Origin: Promethearchaeota archaeon
Lineage (GTDB): Archaea > Asgardarchaeota > Lokiarchaeia > Sigynarchaeales > SOKP01
Reading direction: 5' to 3'
Assembly: GCA_019894875.1 (NCBI GenBank)
Contig: JAGXNR010000007.1
Coordinates: 1-64,000 of the forward strand
DNA length: 64,000 bases
The position numbers and the translations under genes were made by a program. Of this stretch, positions 1-8,297 are shown piece after piece (the first letter of the stretch is position 1; every line of letters starts with the position of its first letter). Below the pieces are notes generated by a model. The model saw only the letters and a list, made by a program, of their open reading frames with translations. It was not told the DNA's origin and searched no databases.

Positions 1-219
1 CAACTTGTTAAAGAAGCTCCAAAAATATGGGAAGCAGGAACACCGGCTGATGAATCAGGCGACATTGTATTTGAGGCCATCAAGAATGATATATTTTACA
101 TTTTTACTGAAATTGGGATAACATGGGAGGATGGTGTGAAGAATCGTTTTGATGGGATTTGGAAGGATTATAATCAAATTAAACTTATAATAAAAGATTT
201 AAAAACCAAAAAAGTATAG
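1..219 (+). CDS. Short-chain dehydrogenase/reductase, C-terminal fragment (cut by window edge)
   Basis: The reading frame is open from the first base and ends at TAG, giving 72 residues with no start in the window. The tail runs from PADESGDIVFEAIKND through IFYIFTEI to RFDGIWKDY. It resembles the end of classical SDR oxidoreductases, where an alanine/glutamate helix is followed by a strand and a final helix with an arginine. Such enzymes are NAD(P)-dependent alcohol or ketone oxidoreductases. The catalytic Ser-Tyr-Lys residues and the Rossmann fold would lie upstream, so substrate cannot be inferred. The family call rests on a short tail and is moderate. Confidence 0.5.
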   Translation, partial: QLVKEAPKIWEAGTPADESGDIVFEAIKNDIFYIFTEIGITWEDGVKNRFDGIWKDYNQIKLIIKDLKTKKV

Positions 220-290
220 GACTTTTTCCTACCCTAAAATCTTATGAAATGGGAAAAAAGCCCTGAAAATATGGAATTATAGCAATTGTT

Positions 291-325
291 CAACAAAACA
301 GTCAAAACCAGTGAGATGTTAGAAC
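291..325 (+). repeat. Diverged copy A of a dispersed 28-37 bp sequence
   Basis: This segment matches 4569-4605 at 23 of its first 28 bases. Read in one frame both give N-K-(T/S)-V-K-T-S, and two of the differences are silent (AAA/AAG, ACC/ACT). That is the pattern expected if both descend from the same coding sequence. Each copy sits just after a metabolic gene and neither has a clear gene around it. Probably a gene remnant; function unknown. Confidence 0.4.
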
Positions 326-416
326 TTCATAAGCTATCCGCGCTCAAAACTGTGATTACTGAACTTTTTTCTTAGCAATTCGAATCAATGGTTTGATACG
401 AGTATATTCATGAGTG

Positions 417-632
417 ATGAATATGGAAGAATTGAGAATCGAAAAGCTGAAACAGAAAATTAAAAGATTTAACGGGTTGATGGAAGAGCTTTCTCAAGAA
501 TTTACAGTAATCTTTTTAGAAGGGAATGCAGGCAAGTTCCGGGATAGTGTTCTGGAAATGATACAATCGTTAGAGAAGGCCCAAGAAATGGTTAAGAGAG
601 TATCTGACTTAGTCTTAGGCAAGGATAAATAG
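417..632 (+). CDS. Small charged helical protein, unknown function
   Basis: About 71 residues, rich in Glu, Lys and Leu, with heptad-like spacing (EELRIEKLKQKIKRF, then VLEMIQSLEKAQEM). It is probably one or two amphipathic helices or a short coiled coil. It has no membrane segment, cysteine pair or recognisable motif. A GTG lies directly before the chosen ATG and another in-frame ATG follows two codons later, so the exact start is uncertain. It stands alone between the SDR fragment and the UROD-type gene. A real but unrecognised small protein is likely; function is not inferred. Confidence 0.5.
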   Translation: MNMEELRIEKLKQKIKRFNGLMEELSQEFTVIFLEGNAGKFRDSVLEMIQSLEKAQEMVKRVSDLVLGKDK

Positions 633-791
633 ACTAAATATAGGGCTGTCCGTTCGATTCCAAAGTAGTTTAAAATAAATTATCCATAAATTTTCATCGA
701 ATTAATTTGAGTACAACTAATTGTTTTATAGATAATGGTGATGAATTTCTTACAGAAGAATTTTTTTAAATAAATATTCCCACATCTTATT

Positions 792-1958
792 ATGGTATTA
801 TCAAAACGAGAACGAGTTATTCGAACTTTAGAGCATAATGATGAACCAGATGTAGTTCCTATACACTCATTAGGATTTGAAAAGACCAACTCTGCTTATC
901 AAGCATTCATAAAAACTGATGAATATAGTAAGAATAAACTCGTTATTAAAAATGATTACCGCCGAGGAAGTAATAATCATGTTGGAGATATTACAGAACA
1001 ACGATTTTGGCAAGCAGATTGCTGGGCTATGGATCCCTTCGCAAAAAAATTAGATATTAAAATTGTTAAAGCACCCCCAGAATATCCCAATTCTAATATT
1101 GAAGTTTTAGGGGGTCGAATCATGACTTTAGGGCCTCAAGTGGAAACAGGTTTACCCTATGCATGGTATGTTGATGGCTGGTTTAAAACTCCTGAAATCC
1201 TCTATTCTTTTTGGGATGAATATGGCAGACCTTCTGAATTACTTAATGATAAAGTAAATTACTCTCCACAAATTTGGGATGAATATGTAGAAAGCTTATC
1301 CCCATATTTATATCCTATGGCGAATCTATTTATGCCTATGTTTGAAAACATGTTTGAGGGAATGACAGTAGCACGGTTAAAGTATTATATGAGGAAAAAA
1401 CCTGCATTTATTCATGATGTTATGAAGGAATATACCAAAGCCATCTTAGAAATGATTAAGCGGTTAGCCGAAGCGGGTGTAGATGTTGCATTTTATTATG
1501 ATGACTTAGGTATGAAAGGACGATCAATATTTTCTATTCAAGATTTACAAAAATTTATAATTCCATATTACAAAAAGATGTATCAGGAGTGTAAAAAACA
1601 TGGTATGTTCATTGTTCAGCATTCTTGTGGATATATCGATGAAATCTTACCACATTTGGTAGATGCGGGGTTGGACTGCATTCAAGCTTTAGAACCAACA
1701 GCTGGTGTCAATTTGGGGCATTTAAAGGACACACTTGGAGATAAGGTGTCATTCATGGGCGGTTTAGATTCTTCAAGGATATTAAATTTTGGTACATCAA
1801 AAGAAATTGAAGAACATGTAAAAAGATCTATCATGACAGCGGGAGAAGGGGGTGGATATTTTGTAGGACCTTCACATAACATATTGAATGTTCCTTGGGA
1901 AAACTGTATTTCATTAAGAGATGCGATGATAAAACATCGAAATTATCCACTCAAATAA
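792..1958 (+). CDS. Uroporphyrinogen decarboxylase (URO-D) family protein
   Basis: 388 residues, the usual length for URO-D/MtaA-type TIM-barrel proteins. Recognisable parts are the central FYYDDLGMKGRSIFS segment, the H-S-C-G metal-site-like motif near residue 277, and GLDSSRILNFGTSKEIEEHV near the end. In archaea and anaerobes most members outside haem pathways are cobalamin-linked methyltransferases (MtaA, CmuA type) or O-demethylases rather than true HemE. The HxCG signature favours a zinc-dependent methyl-transfer role. No corrinoid protein or other haem gene is adjacent, so the substrate is unknown. The ATG start follows an AT-rich leader. Confidence 0.8.
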   Translation: MVLSKRERVIRTLEHNDEPDVVPIHSLGFEKTNSAYQAFIKTDEYSKNKLVIKNDYRRGSNNHVGDITEQRFWQADCWAMDPFAKKLDIKIVKAPPEYPNSNIEVLGGRIMTLGPQVETGLPYAWYVDGWFKTPEILYSFWDEYGRPSELLNDKVNYSPQIWDEYVESLSPYLYPMANLFMPMFENMFEGMTVARLKYYMRKKPAFIHDVMKEYTKAILEMIKRLAEAGVDVAFYYDDLGMKGRSIFSIQDLQKFIIPYYKKMYQECKKHGMFIVQHSCGYIDEILPHLVDAGLDCIQALEPTAGVNLGHLKDTLGDKVSFMGGLDSSRILNFGTSKEIEEHVKRSIMTAGEGGGYFVGPSHNILNVPWENCISLRDAMIKHRNYPLK

Positions 1959-2038
1959 TACCCTAGGATTTTTATTTGGATTTCATCTCCTGATATATAT
2001 ATTGTAAATTCGACATTCAGTAAGGAAATAGAATAAAT

Positions 2039-2653
2039 ATGTCTGATCGATGGTTTATTTCGTTAAAAAATAGACTTGAACGAGCATACTTGCAGTATGA
2101 TGAACCTTGGAAGCAATCCGGTTTTATGGGCACAATTAAATATTGGGAAAAAGCAAGAAGGCCGATTCTGAAATGTATTAAGACATCTGGGGCATTGCTT
2201 GATATCGGATGTGCAAATGGGTACCTCCTTGAATGTTTGATGAAATGGGGAAAAAAATTATCATTGGAGATAATTCCTTATGGGTTAGATTTATCCGAAA
2301 AGCTTGTAGCACTCGCAATAAAGAGACATCCTGTATTTAAATCAAATTTTCATGTGGGCAACGGGTGGACATGGGATCCACCCATACAATTTGAATATGT
2401 GAGAACTGAGCTAGGTTATGTTCCTCGCAAGTTACAGCAAAAATACATAGAGAGAATAAAAACACTGTTTCTAAAAGAGAATGGAACTCTTCTACTCACG
2501 GAATATCGATCGAGGAATGTATCTGCTGTTAAGCCGTGGAATGATTTAGTGATCGAAAAATGGGGGTATTCAATTAAAAAATGCGCATCCGGATTTTTTG
2601 AAGGCAAAGAAGTAACGCGTGTACTCTCTATTCGCCATGAAGATGGATCTTGA
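2039..2653 (+). CDS. Class I SAM-dependent methyltransferase
   Basis: 204 residues. The SAM-binding motif I is clear as LLDIGCANGYLLECLMKWG at about residues 53-71, followed by a motif II-like acidic strand end at YGLDLSEKL. Downstream, WDPPIQFEYVRTELGYVPR replaces a typical motif IV, and LLTEYRS resembles a late strand. It is a soluble Rossmann-fold methyltransferase; the acceptor (small molecule, protein or RNA) cannot be assigned. It stands alone between the UROD-type gene and an acyl-CoA ligase, on the same strand but with gaps of about 80-125 bases. Confidence 0.75.
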   Translation: MSDRWFISLKNRLERAYLQYDEPWKQSGFMGTIKYWEKARRPILKCIKTSGALLDIGCANGYLLECLMKWGKKLSLEIIPYGLDLSEKLVALAIKRHPVFKSNFHVGNGWTWDPPIQFEYVRTELGYVPRKLQQKYIERIKTLFLKENGTLLLTEYRSRNVSAVKPWNDLVIEKWGYSIKKCASGFFEGKEVTRVLSIRHEDGS

Positions 2654-2777
2654 GATTAAATGGTTTAATTCAAATATTGTGCATTATTATACTCTAAAAA
2701 TAAATTTTATATACATTAAAAATCAATTAAATTCAACAAAATTAAGTAAAAAAGGAATTATACTTTAGTATTTCATA

Positions 2778-4532
2778 ATGAGTATCCAATTAACTCCTAA
2801 AGAAGCTGAATTATTAGAAATATTGGGGAAAATGGCAGAAGATAGCGTTAATCCTTCAACATTTACCAGTCTTGGAATGCGGATCGAGTATTGGGCAAAC
2901 AAAATACCTAATAAAAAGGGTTTATTTTTTAAAGATAAATCTTGGACTTGGAAATCTATTAATGAAAAAGCTAATAATATTGCTAATTATTTTCTTAGCT
3001 TAGGCTTAAAACCTAGCGAATCTGTAGCAGTTATGATGGAAAATTCTCCGGAATTTCTGTTTGTTACTGGAGGAATTAGTAAAATTAAAGGAATTAGCTC
3101 TTTGATTAATGTTAACTTAAGGAAGCGACCTCTGATTCACGTGATGAAAATAAGTGAACCAAGGTATGTCATCGTTGATGATGATTGTCTACCTGCTATT
3201 CAAGAAGTTATTAGTGATTTGAATTTACAAAATAACCAAATTTTAGTTATAAGCAAAATCCCAAATAAAAACCATAAATTTGTCGATCTATCAAATGAAT
3301 TAACAAGTATTTCTAGCAATAATCCAAAAACTATTGTTGATTTTAAATACGGGGATGTTTGTAGCTATATCTTTACTTCTGGGACTACAGGATTCCCTAA
3401 AGCTGTAATGATAAAGCATGTAAACATTGGTGGATTTTATGCTATGGGATTACAATTAAAACAAGATGATATATTATACAACCCCCTTCCTTTATACCAT
3501 TCTCATTCAAATCAATCATGGAGGGCAGTCCTTTTTGCTGGAGCGGCTATGGCTTTAGCAAGACGGTTTTCTGCTTCAGAATATTGGAAAGATATTAAGA
3601 AATTTAATGCTAATGCTACAGTATACATTGGAGAGATACCAAGATACCTTCTCAATCGACCAGAATCAGAATACATCCCTGGATCTTTAAAAAAAATGTT
3701 TGGTTTAGGCCTTAGAAAGGACATCTGGGAAGCATTTCAATCACGTTTTAACATTGAGCATATTTGGGAGTTTTACGGGGGAACTGATTTTGGGGTACCG
3801 TTGTTTAATATAGATGAAAAACCAGGAATGGTCGGACGTCATATCTTACCTACTGTTGAAATCATTAAAATCGATCAAGATACAGGTGAATTTTATAAAG
3901 ATGAAAATGGATTTTATATCAAGTGTAAACCAGGAGAAGTTGGTATGCTAATAGTGAAAATCGTGAACTATTCAATATTCACGTTATACAAAAATCATGA
4001 AAAAACGATAAAGAAAGTATTAAGAAATGTTTTTGAAAAAGATGATGCTTATTTAAAAACAGGAGATTTACTTCAAGTTCATGATAATAACTGGGTTTCA
4101 TTTGCTGACAGATTTGGAGATACATTTAGGTGGAAGGGTGAAAATGTCTCAACTCTTGAAGTAGAATCGATATTAAATCTTTTTCCAGCCGTACAAATAT
4201 GCAATGTGTATGGGGTTAGTATCCCAAATACCGATGGAAAAGCGGGAATGGCGACATTTCAACTAGATAAAAACCTAGATTTCGAACTTGATCAATTCTC
4301 TAGATTTGTTTCTGAGAATTTACCACCATACGCTATACCGGTTTTTTTACGCATTATTGATGAACTCGAATTTACCGGAACTCACAAATTAAGAAAGGTC
4401 AATCTCCGAAAGGAGGGTTACAATATCGAAGAAATTAACGATCCGGTTTTTTTCTGGAATAATTCTGCAAAAAAATATAAGGATTTTAATAAAATTGACT
4501 ATCAAAATCTATTAAAAAACGCACTTTTCTGA
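2778..4532 (+). CDS. FATP/very-long-chain acyl-CoA synthetase-type AMP-binding ligase
   Basis: 584 residues, an ANL-superfamily adenylating enzyme that would activate a carboxylic acid to its CoA thioester through an acyl-AMP. The P-loop-like motif YIFTSGTTGFPKAVM is at about residues 197-211. The motif DRFGDTFRWKGENVST near residue 455 is the form typical of the fatty-acid transport protein (SLC27/FATP) branch. It ends with a normal C-terminal lid domain. A close paralogue lies on the other strand at 8298-10070. Both are probably cytosolic or membrane-associated. Acid specificity (long-chain fatty acid versus other acid) is not visible from sequence. ATG start at a plausible distance from an AT-rich promoter. 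Confidence 0.88.
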   Translation: MSIQLTPKEAELLEILGKMAEDSVNPSTFTSLGMRIEYWANKIPNKKGLFFKDKSWTWKSINEKANNIANYFLSLGLKPSESVAVMMENSPEFLFVTGGISKIKGISSLINVNLRKRPLIHVMKISEPRYVIVDDDCLPAIQEVISDLNLQNNQILVISKIPNKNHKFVDLSNELTSISSNNPKTIVDFKYGDVCSYIFTSGTTGFPKAVMIKHVNIGGFYAMGLQLKQDDILYNPLPLYHSHSNQSWRAVLFAGAAMALARRFSASEYWKDIKKFNANATVYIGEIPRYLLNRPESEYIPGSLKKMFGLGLRKDIWEAFQSRFNIEHIWEFYGGTDFGVPLFNIDEKPGMVGRHILPTVEIIKIDQDTGEFYKDENGFYIKCKPGEVGMLIVKIVNYSIFTLYKNHEKTIKKVLRNVFEKDDAYLKTGDLLQVHDNNWVSFADRFGDTFRWKGENVSTLEVESILNLFPAVQICNVYGVSIPNTDGKAGMATFQLDKNLDFELDQFSRFVSENLPPYAIPVFLRIIDELEFTGTHKLRKVNLRKEGYNIEEINDPVFFWNNSAKKYKDFNKIDYQNLLKNALF

Positions 4533-4568
4533 AGCGATAATAGCGAATACAGAAATTTGGTATGCTCT

Positions 4569-4605
4569 CAACAAATCAGTCAAGACTAGTAAGAAGGTTA
4601 AGAAC
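4569..4605 (+). repeat. Diverged copy B of the dispersed sequence at 291-325
   Basis: This lies directly after the acyl-CoA ligase gene. It shares 23 of 28 bases with copy A, then drifts. In the frame that reads WYALNKSVKTSKKVKN it meets a stop at once, and upstream it is open only back through the ligase tail. It looks like a decayed coding fragment rather than a regulatory element. Confidence 0.4.
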
Positions 4606-4686
4606 TAAAAGTAACCATCGGCATAAACAATATAATAAATATTAGATTTAAGATTAAATAAGTAATGATGAATTTGGGTAGTAAAA

Positions 4687-5664
4687 ATGGCATATGAAGA
4701 AATCTCGAAAGTTCATAAGGAACTTGGTAAATTAATAGAGGATAGTTTTGAATTTCGAAGAAAAGTAGCCAGAGAGTTTGCGACTCAGAAAGGAATACCG
4801 CTTAGGGATTTAGCAGCAGGAAATGTAGATGGTAAAACACTGTTAAAATTTAATCGATTTCTTTCAGATAATGTAGGAGAGGAAAGAGCAAAAGAAATTC
4901 CTAATGATGTACATATAGAGCGAATTAAAATTGGGCATATCCCAGCTGAATGGATTTCCGTTCCGGAAGTTAATGATAATGAAGTATATTTTCGTTTATT
5001 CGGGGGGGGATATATGATGGGCACCTTAGAAAGCCGTCGAGTGATCTCCTATCACATTTCACGGGCCACCCATTTACGATGTTTAAATATCGAATACCGA
5101 TTAGCCCCAGAATATCCTTTTCCAGCAGCGTTAGAAGATTCAATTGAATCATATAAATGGCTCCTTTCGGAAGGGTTTGACCCAAAAAAGATTATTATAG
5201 GTGGGGAGTCGGCAGGTGGAGGATTAACAATCGCAACTTTATTAAAATTAAAAGAGGAAAAATTAAAGCTTCCCGCAGCAGGTGTATTAATGTCACCATG
5301 GGCAGATCTTACTGGTAGCGGTAAATCTATTATAACTAACCAAAAATACGAGCCTTTAATTAAAGATGGATTAACCGGGATGGCGAAATCGTATGCTCAG
5401 AAGGAATCTCTTAGTAATCCCCTCATATCTCCGGTATTTGCCGATTTAAAAGGACTACCTCCCCTACTAATACAGGTTGGTGGAATTGAAGCACTACTAG
5501 ATGACTCATTCTCCTTAGCTGAACAAGCCAAAACAGCGGGAATCGAGGTTGACTTTGAAATTTATGAAAACATGACTCATGTGTTTCAAAATTACGGAGA
5601 AAAATTATCCGAAAGTAGAAAAGCATTTGAAAGTGTTAATCAGTTTATCCAGAAATTTTTTTAA
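4687..5664 (+). CDS. Alpha/beta hydrolase, hormone-sensitive-lipase-type esterase
   Basis: 325 residues. The nucleophile elbow GESAGG places the catalytic serine at 175, with the acid at Asp272 or Asp273 (ALLDDS) and histidine at 298 (MTHVF). This is the order of the HSL (family IV) carboxylesterases, which hydrolyse short- to medium-chain acyl esters. The oxyanion-hole motif, normally HGGG, reads FGGG (Phe105), so the usual histidine is missing while the glycines remain. It follows the acyl-CoA ligase on the same strand and could feed it with released acids, but the gap of 154 bases argues against a tight operon. Confidence 0.85.
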   Translation: MAYEEISKVHKELGKLIEDSFEFRRKVAREFATQKGIPLRDLAAGNVDGKTLLKFNRFLSDNVGEERAKEIPNDVHIERIKIGHIPAEWISVPEVNDNEVYFRLFGGGYMMGTLESRRVISYHISRATHLRCLNIEYRLAPEYPFPAALEDSIESYKWLLSEGFDPKKIIIGGESAGGGLTIATLLKLKEEKLKLPAAGVLMSPWADLTGSGKSIITNQKYEPLIKDGLTGMAKSYAQKESLSNPLISPVFADLKGLPPLLIQVGGIEALLDDSFSLAEQAKTAGIEVDFEIYENMTHVFQNYGEKLSESRKAFESVNQFIQKFF

Positions 5665-5685
5665 TATCAAAATAGGTTTTAATTT

Positions 5686-5955
5686 ATGGGCGAAATTAAA
5701 GGAGTACTTTTCGCTGTAATAGCGGGAAAAGGGTCAAGATCAGAAAGCCCTAAGTATTATATCAGACCGTTAGATGAACATAAAAACCGGTGGTCGGTAA
5801 TTCTTGTGAGGAAAAAAACTAAATCATGGGAGAACGTCCCTGAGTTACATAAACATTTGGAAAAACCTGTGTTGATAAGGGGAGAAATAATCGAAACAAA
5901 GAGTTCAATAACTGTTGACTATATTGAAGTTAAAGAATTAAAAACACTTTCTTAA
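5686..5955 (+). CDS. Small beta-rich protein, possibly OB-fold, unknown function
   Basis: 89 residues starting only 21 bases after the esterase stop, so probably co-transcribed with it. The chain alternates short hydrophobic strands with charged turns (GVLFAVIAGKGS, WSVILVRKKTKSW, KPVLIRGEIIETKSSITVDYIEV). This resembles the five-strand pattern of an OB-fold, and the closing phrase PVLIRGEIIE is like OB-fold nucleic-acid-binding domains. It has no cysteines and no membrane helix. Function is unknown and the fold call is an inference from pattern only. Confidence 0.55.
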   Translation: MGEIKGVLFAVIAGKGSRSESPKYYIRPLDEHKNRWSVILVRKKTKSWENVPELHKHLEKPVLIRGEIIETKSSITVDYIEVKELKTLS

Positions 5956-6013
5956 TTGGGTGGCAAACCCTCTCTATTTTTGTAATTAATTGAGATTTAC
6001 AGCATATAGATAT

Positions 6014-6343
6014 CTAGTCACCAATAGTTTTTAAAACAAAAGGTTCAAATAATAATACATAAGCAGGTTCTGAGCTTTTTGGGCAATGTTCAATTCCCTT
6101 AGGAATAACCACCATCTCTCCTTCATTTAGATTTATATTAGGTTGCTTTTTGAGCTGAATGATGATTTCTCCTTTTAAAACATAAAAAAGTTCATCTTCA
6201 TTAGTATGTTTATGCCAATGAAACTCTCCATCTACAAGGGCCATTCTCACTACTTGGTCATTTACTCGAATAATATCAATGGGTGACCACGGCTTCCCAC
6301 CAATCTCTTTAATTTTACTCATCAATTTGATTTTTTCAATCAT
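6014..6343 (-). CDS. Cupin-domain protein
   Basis: 109 residues forming a single small beta-barrel. Cupin motif 1 is seen as HWHKHTNEDELFYVLKGE (metal-type His/His and Glu). Motif 2 is EGEMVVIPKGIEHCP with the terminal histidine. Such single-domain cupins may be isomerases, dioxygenases or metal and ligand sensors, and nothing nearby fixes the role. It is on the opposite strand to its neighbours, converging with the OB-like gene and diverging from the DUF401 gene. A second, only distantly similar cupin lies at 32453-32782. Confidence 0.82.
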   Translation of the reverse strand: MIEKIKLMSKIKEIGGKPWSPIDIIRVNDQVVRMALVDGEFHWHKHTNEDELFYVLKGEIIIQLKKQPNINLNEGEMVVIPKGIEHCPKSSEPAYVLLFEPFVLKTIGD

Positions 6344-6480
6344 GGTATTCTTTTTTTTAAGTCATTAATGTAAATTTAGATAGAAATTGTAATATAAATA
6401 TTAAAGATATTGTTGTAGAGAGATTTATAATTATTTTTTAAGAGAAAGTAATTATTGTTTCCTTTATTTTTTAAAGAATA

Positions 6481-6488
6481 TATTTATA
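6481..6488 (+). promoter_or_regulatory. TATA box for the DUF401 gene
   Basis: TATTTATA lies 31-38 bases before the ATG at 6519, preceded by an A/T-rich stretch. This is the expected distance for an archaeal TATA box with a very short or absent 5' leader. It supports the ATG at 6519 over an in-frame TTG at 6492. Confidence 0.4.
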
Positions 6489-6518
6489 GAATTGTCAATA
6501 TGCCTTACTCTCAAGGAT

Positions 6519-7706
6519 ATGTTACCCGCATGGTTAAGTTTTATCATAATTATTGGTATCGTTTTAGCTCTTTCCAAGTATGAATTAGGTATTACATTAA
6601 CTGTAGGTGCCTTAGGCTTTGCTATCTTGGCAGGAGTTGATATTTTACAATCATTTTTCAATGTATTAACAGATCCATCAATTTTATCTTTAATAATTAT
6701 TATGATACTTATCCCAATTCTTGGGGGGATTATGGAAGAATCTGGTTTGATGATAGAGATGATTCAAAAAATGCGTATTTCAAGGAAAGCATCTCTTATG
6801 ATGATACCCGCTCTGTTTGGATTATTGCCCGTGCCGGGGGGTGCATTAATGTCAGCACCTATTGTACAACAGATTGATAAGGAAGAGGATCCAAACAAAA
6901 AAGTAGCTATCAATGTGTGGTATCGGCATATGTTGATCATGATTTACCCCTTATCATCTTCCTTAATCATAGCCAGTATTCTTACGGATATTAATCTCTA
7001 TATACTTGTACTCGGGTTATTACCCGGTCTAATTCTAATGTGGGTAATAGGATACATTACCCTGATTAAGAATGTTTCTCCTTTTTCAGAACAAGAAGAA
7101 AGGGACCTGAAAAGAGCATTTCATAATATACTTCCAATTCTGATTGCACCAGTTATTGATTTTATTGGGAGAACATTCTTTAATTTCTCTGTTCCAGAAT
7201 TATTTCTACTTGGAGGGCTTATACTTAGTATTTGGTTAGCTCTACGATTCGGTAAGATGAAATTCTCGAGTGTGAAGATGATATCAAAAAAAATGAAAAT
7301 ATGGCGTTTTCCATTAATAATTTTTTCTATGTTTCTGTTTCTAGAAGTATTTATACTATCTGGAGCTCCAGAGGAAATCGCAAGTGTAAACTTATCTGTT
7401 TTTCTTTTGATATTAATAGGCTTTTTTCTTGGATTTGCGACAGGACGTATTCAATTACCTATTTCAATTTTAATTCCCATATACCTTGCACAATTCGCGG
7501 GATTTACCATGCCTCTCCTTGATTTCATTTTTCTCTATACTTCCAGTTCTTTAGGGTATTTAATTACGCCCATTCACCCTTGTGTATCCTATAGTACAGA
7601 GTATTTTGAGACAAATTTCATGAAAGCTGTAAAAATATTAGGAAAACCAATTCTTATTTCATTTTTAATCTTAATCGGGCTTTATTGGCTGTTTTTACTT
7701 ATTTAA
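6519..7706 (+). CDS. DUF401 family multi-pass membrane protein
   Basis: 395 residues from the ATG; a TTG nine codons upstream is possible but the TATA box position disfavours it. It has about ten hydrophobic helices. The segment ALFGLLPVPGGALMSAPIVQ and the late GYLITPIHPCVSYSTEYF are typical of DUF401 (PF04165), related to the ion-transporter superfamily that includes GntP and ArsB-like carriers. It is likely a transporter of an organic anion across the cytoplasmic membrane, but the substrate is unknown. It stands alone, divergent from the cupin gene. Confidence 0.85.
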   Translation: MLPAWLSFIIIIGIVLALSKYELGITLTVGALGFAILAGVDILQSFFNVLTDPSILSLIIIMILIPILGGIMEESGLMIEMIQKMRISRKASLMMIPALFGLLPVPGGALMSAPIVQQIDKEEDPNKKVAINVWYRHMLIMIYPLSSSLIIASILTDINLYILVLGLLPGLILMWVIGYITLIKNVSPFSEQEERDLKRAFHNILPILIAPVIDFIGRTFFNFSVPELFLLGGLILSIWLALRFGKMKFSSVKMISKKMKIWRFPLIIFSMFLFLEVFILSGAPEEIASVNLSVFLLILIGFFLGFATGRIQLPISILIPIYLAQFAGFTMPLLDFIFLYTSSSLGYLITPIHPCVSYSTEYFETNFMKAVKILGKPILISFLILIGLYWLFLLI

Positions 7707-7813
7707 GAAATTTTAAAAGAAAGCTTAAAAAGGGAAAAGACTTAATTAAATATTGGAAGAAATTCTCGTGAAAACGAAACTAGATATAATCTAATAAAAA
7801 TAATCAAAATAAT

Positions 7814-7820
7814 AGGAGGA
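7814..7820 (+). promoter_or_regulatory. Strong Shine-Dalgarno site fixing a TTG start
   Basis: AGGAGGA sits eight bases before TTG at 7829 and is a near-perfect match to the archaeal 16S rRNA 3' end. There is no ATG in frame nearby, so this site decides the non-AUG start of the ACT-domain gene. Confidence 0.75.
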
Positions 7821-7828
7821 ATAGAATA

Positions 7829-8212
7829 TTGAAAGATTTAACAGTTGTTTTGAAAAATAAACCGGGAATGTTAGCTGATATGGGGGAAATTTTAGGTCAA
7901 AATAATATTAATATGGAAGGAATCTGCGGTTTTCCATTAAAAGATGAAGGTATCATTCACATTTTAGTAGAAGATGAAACCACGACCAAATGGGTACTCG
8001 AAGCGGCAGGCTTCGAAGTAAGGGCGGTTAGGGAAGTGCTTGTAATGGATGTCGGGAATATCGCGGGAAAACCGGGAACAGGAGGGAAGATTGCTCGTAA
8101 AATTGGTGATGCAGGGGTGAACATCGACCTCATATATTTTGCTGAGCATAATAAATTAGTTCTCGGAGTCGATAATATGGAAAAGGCTCGCACTATCATA
8201 GATAAAGGTTGA
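7829..8212 (+). CDS. ACT-domain amino-acid-binding protein
   Basis: 127 residues with two tandem ACT-like halves: LTVVLKNKPGMLADMGEILGQNNINMEGI, then a second half with GKPGTGGKIARKIGDAGVNIDLIYF. ACT domains bind amino acids to regulate enzymes; stand-alone proteins such as this act as sensors. It has no catalytic domain. The TTG start is set by a strong Shine-Dalgarno. The gene is isolated, between the DUF401 transporter and the second acyl-CoA ligase, so the regulated partner is unknown. Its codons look somewhat more GC-rich than those of its neighbours. Confidence 0.85.
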   Translation: MKDLTVVLKNKPGMLADMGEILGQNNINMEGICGFPLKDEGIIHILVEDETTTKWVLEAAGFEVRAVREVLVMDVGNIAGKPGTGGKIARKIGDAGVNIDLIYFAEHNKLVLGVDNMEKARTIIDKG

Positions 8213-8297
8213 GGAGAAACAAGAAAGAGTAAGTCTATAAGCAATATCTTTATACTTTATTTTTTAACAGATTGTAATTAGTTTAGTTATTCAATTT

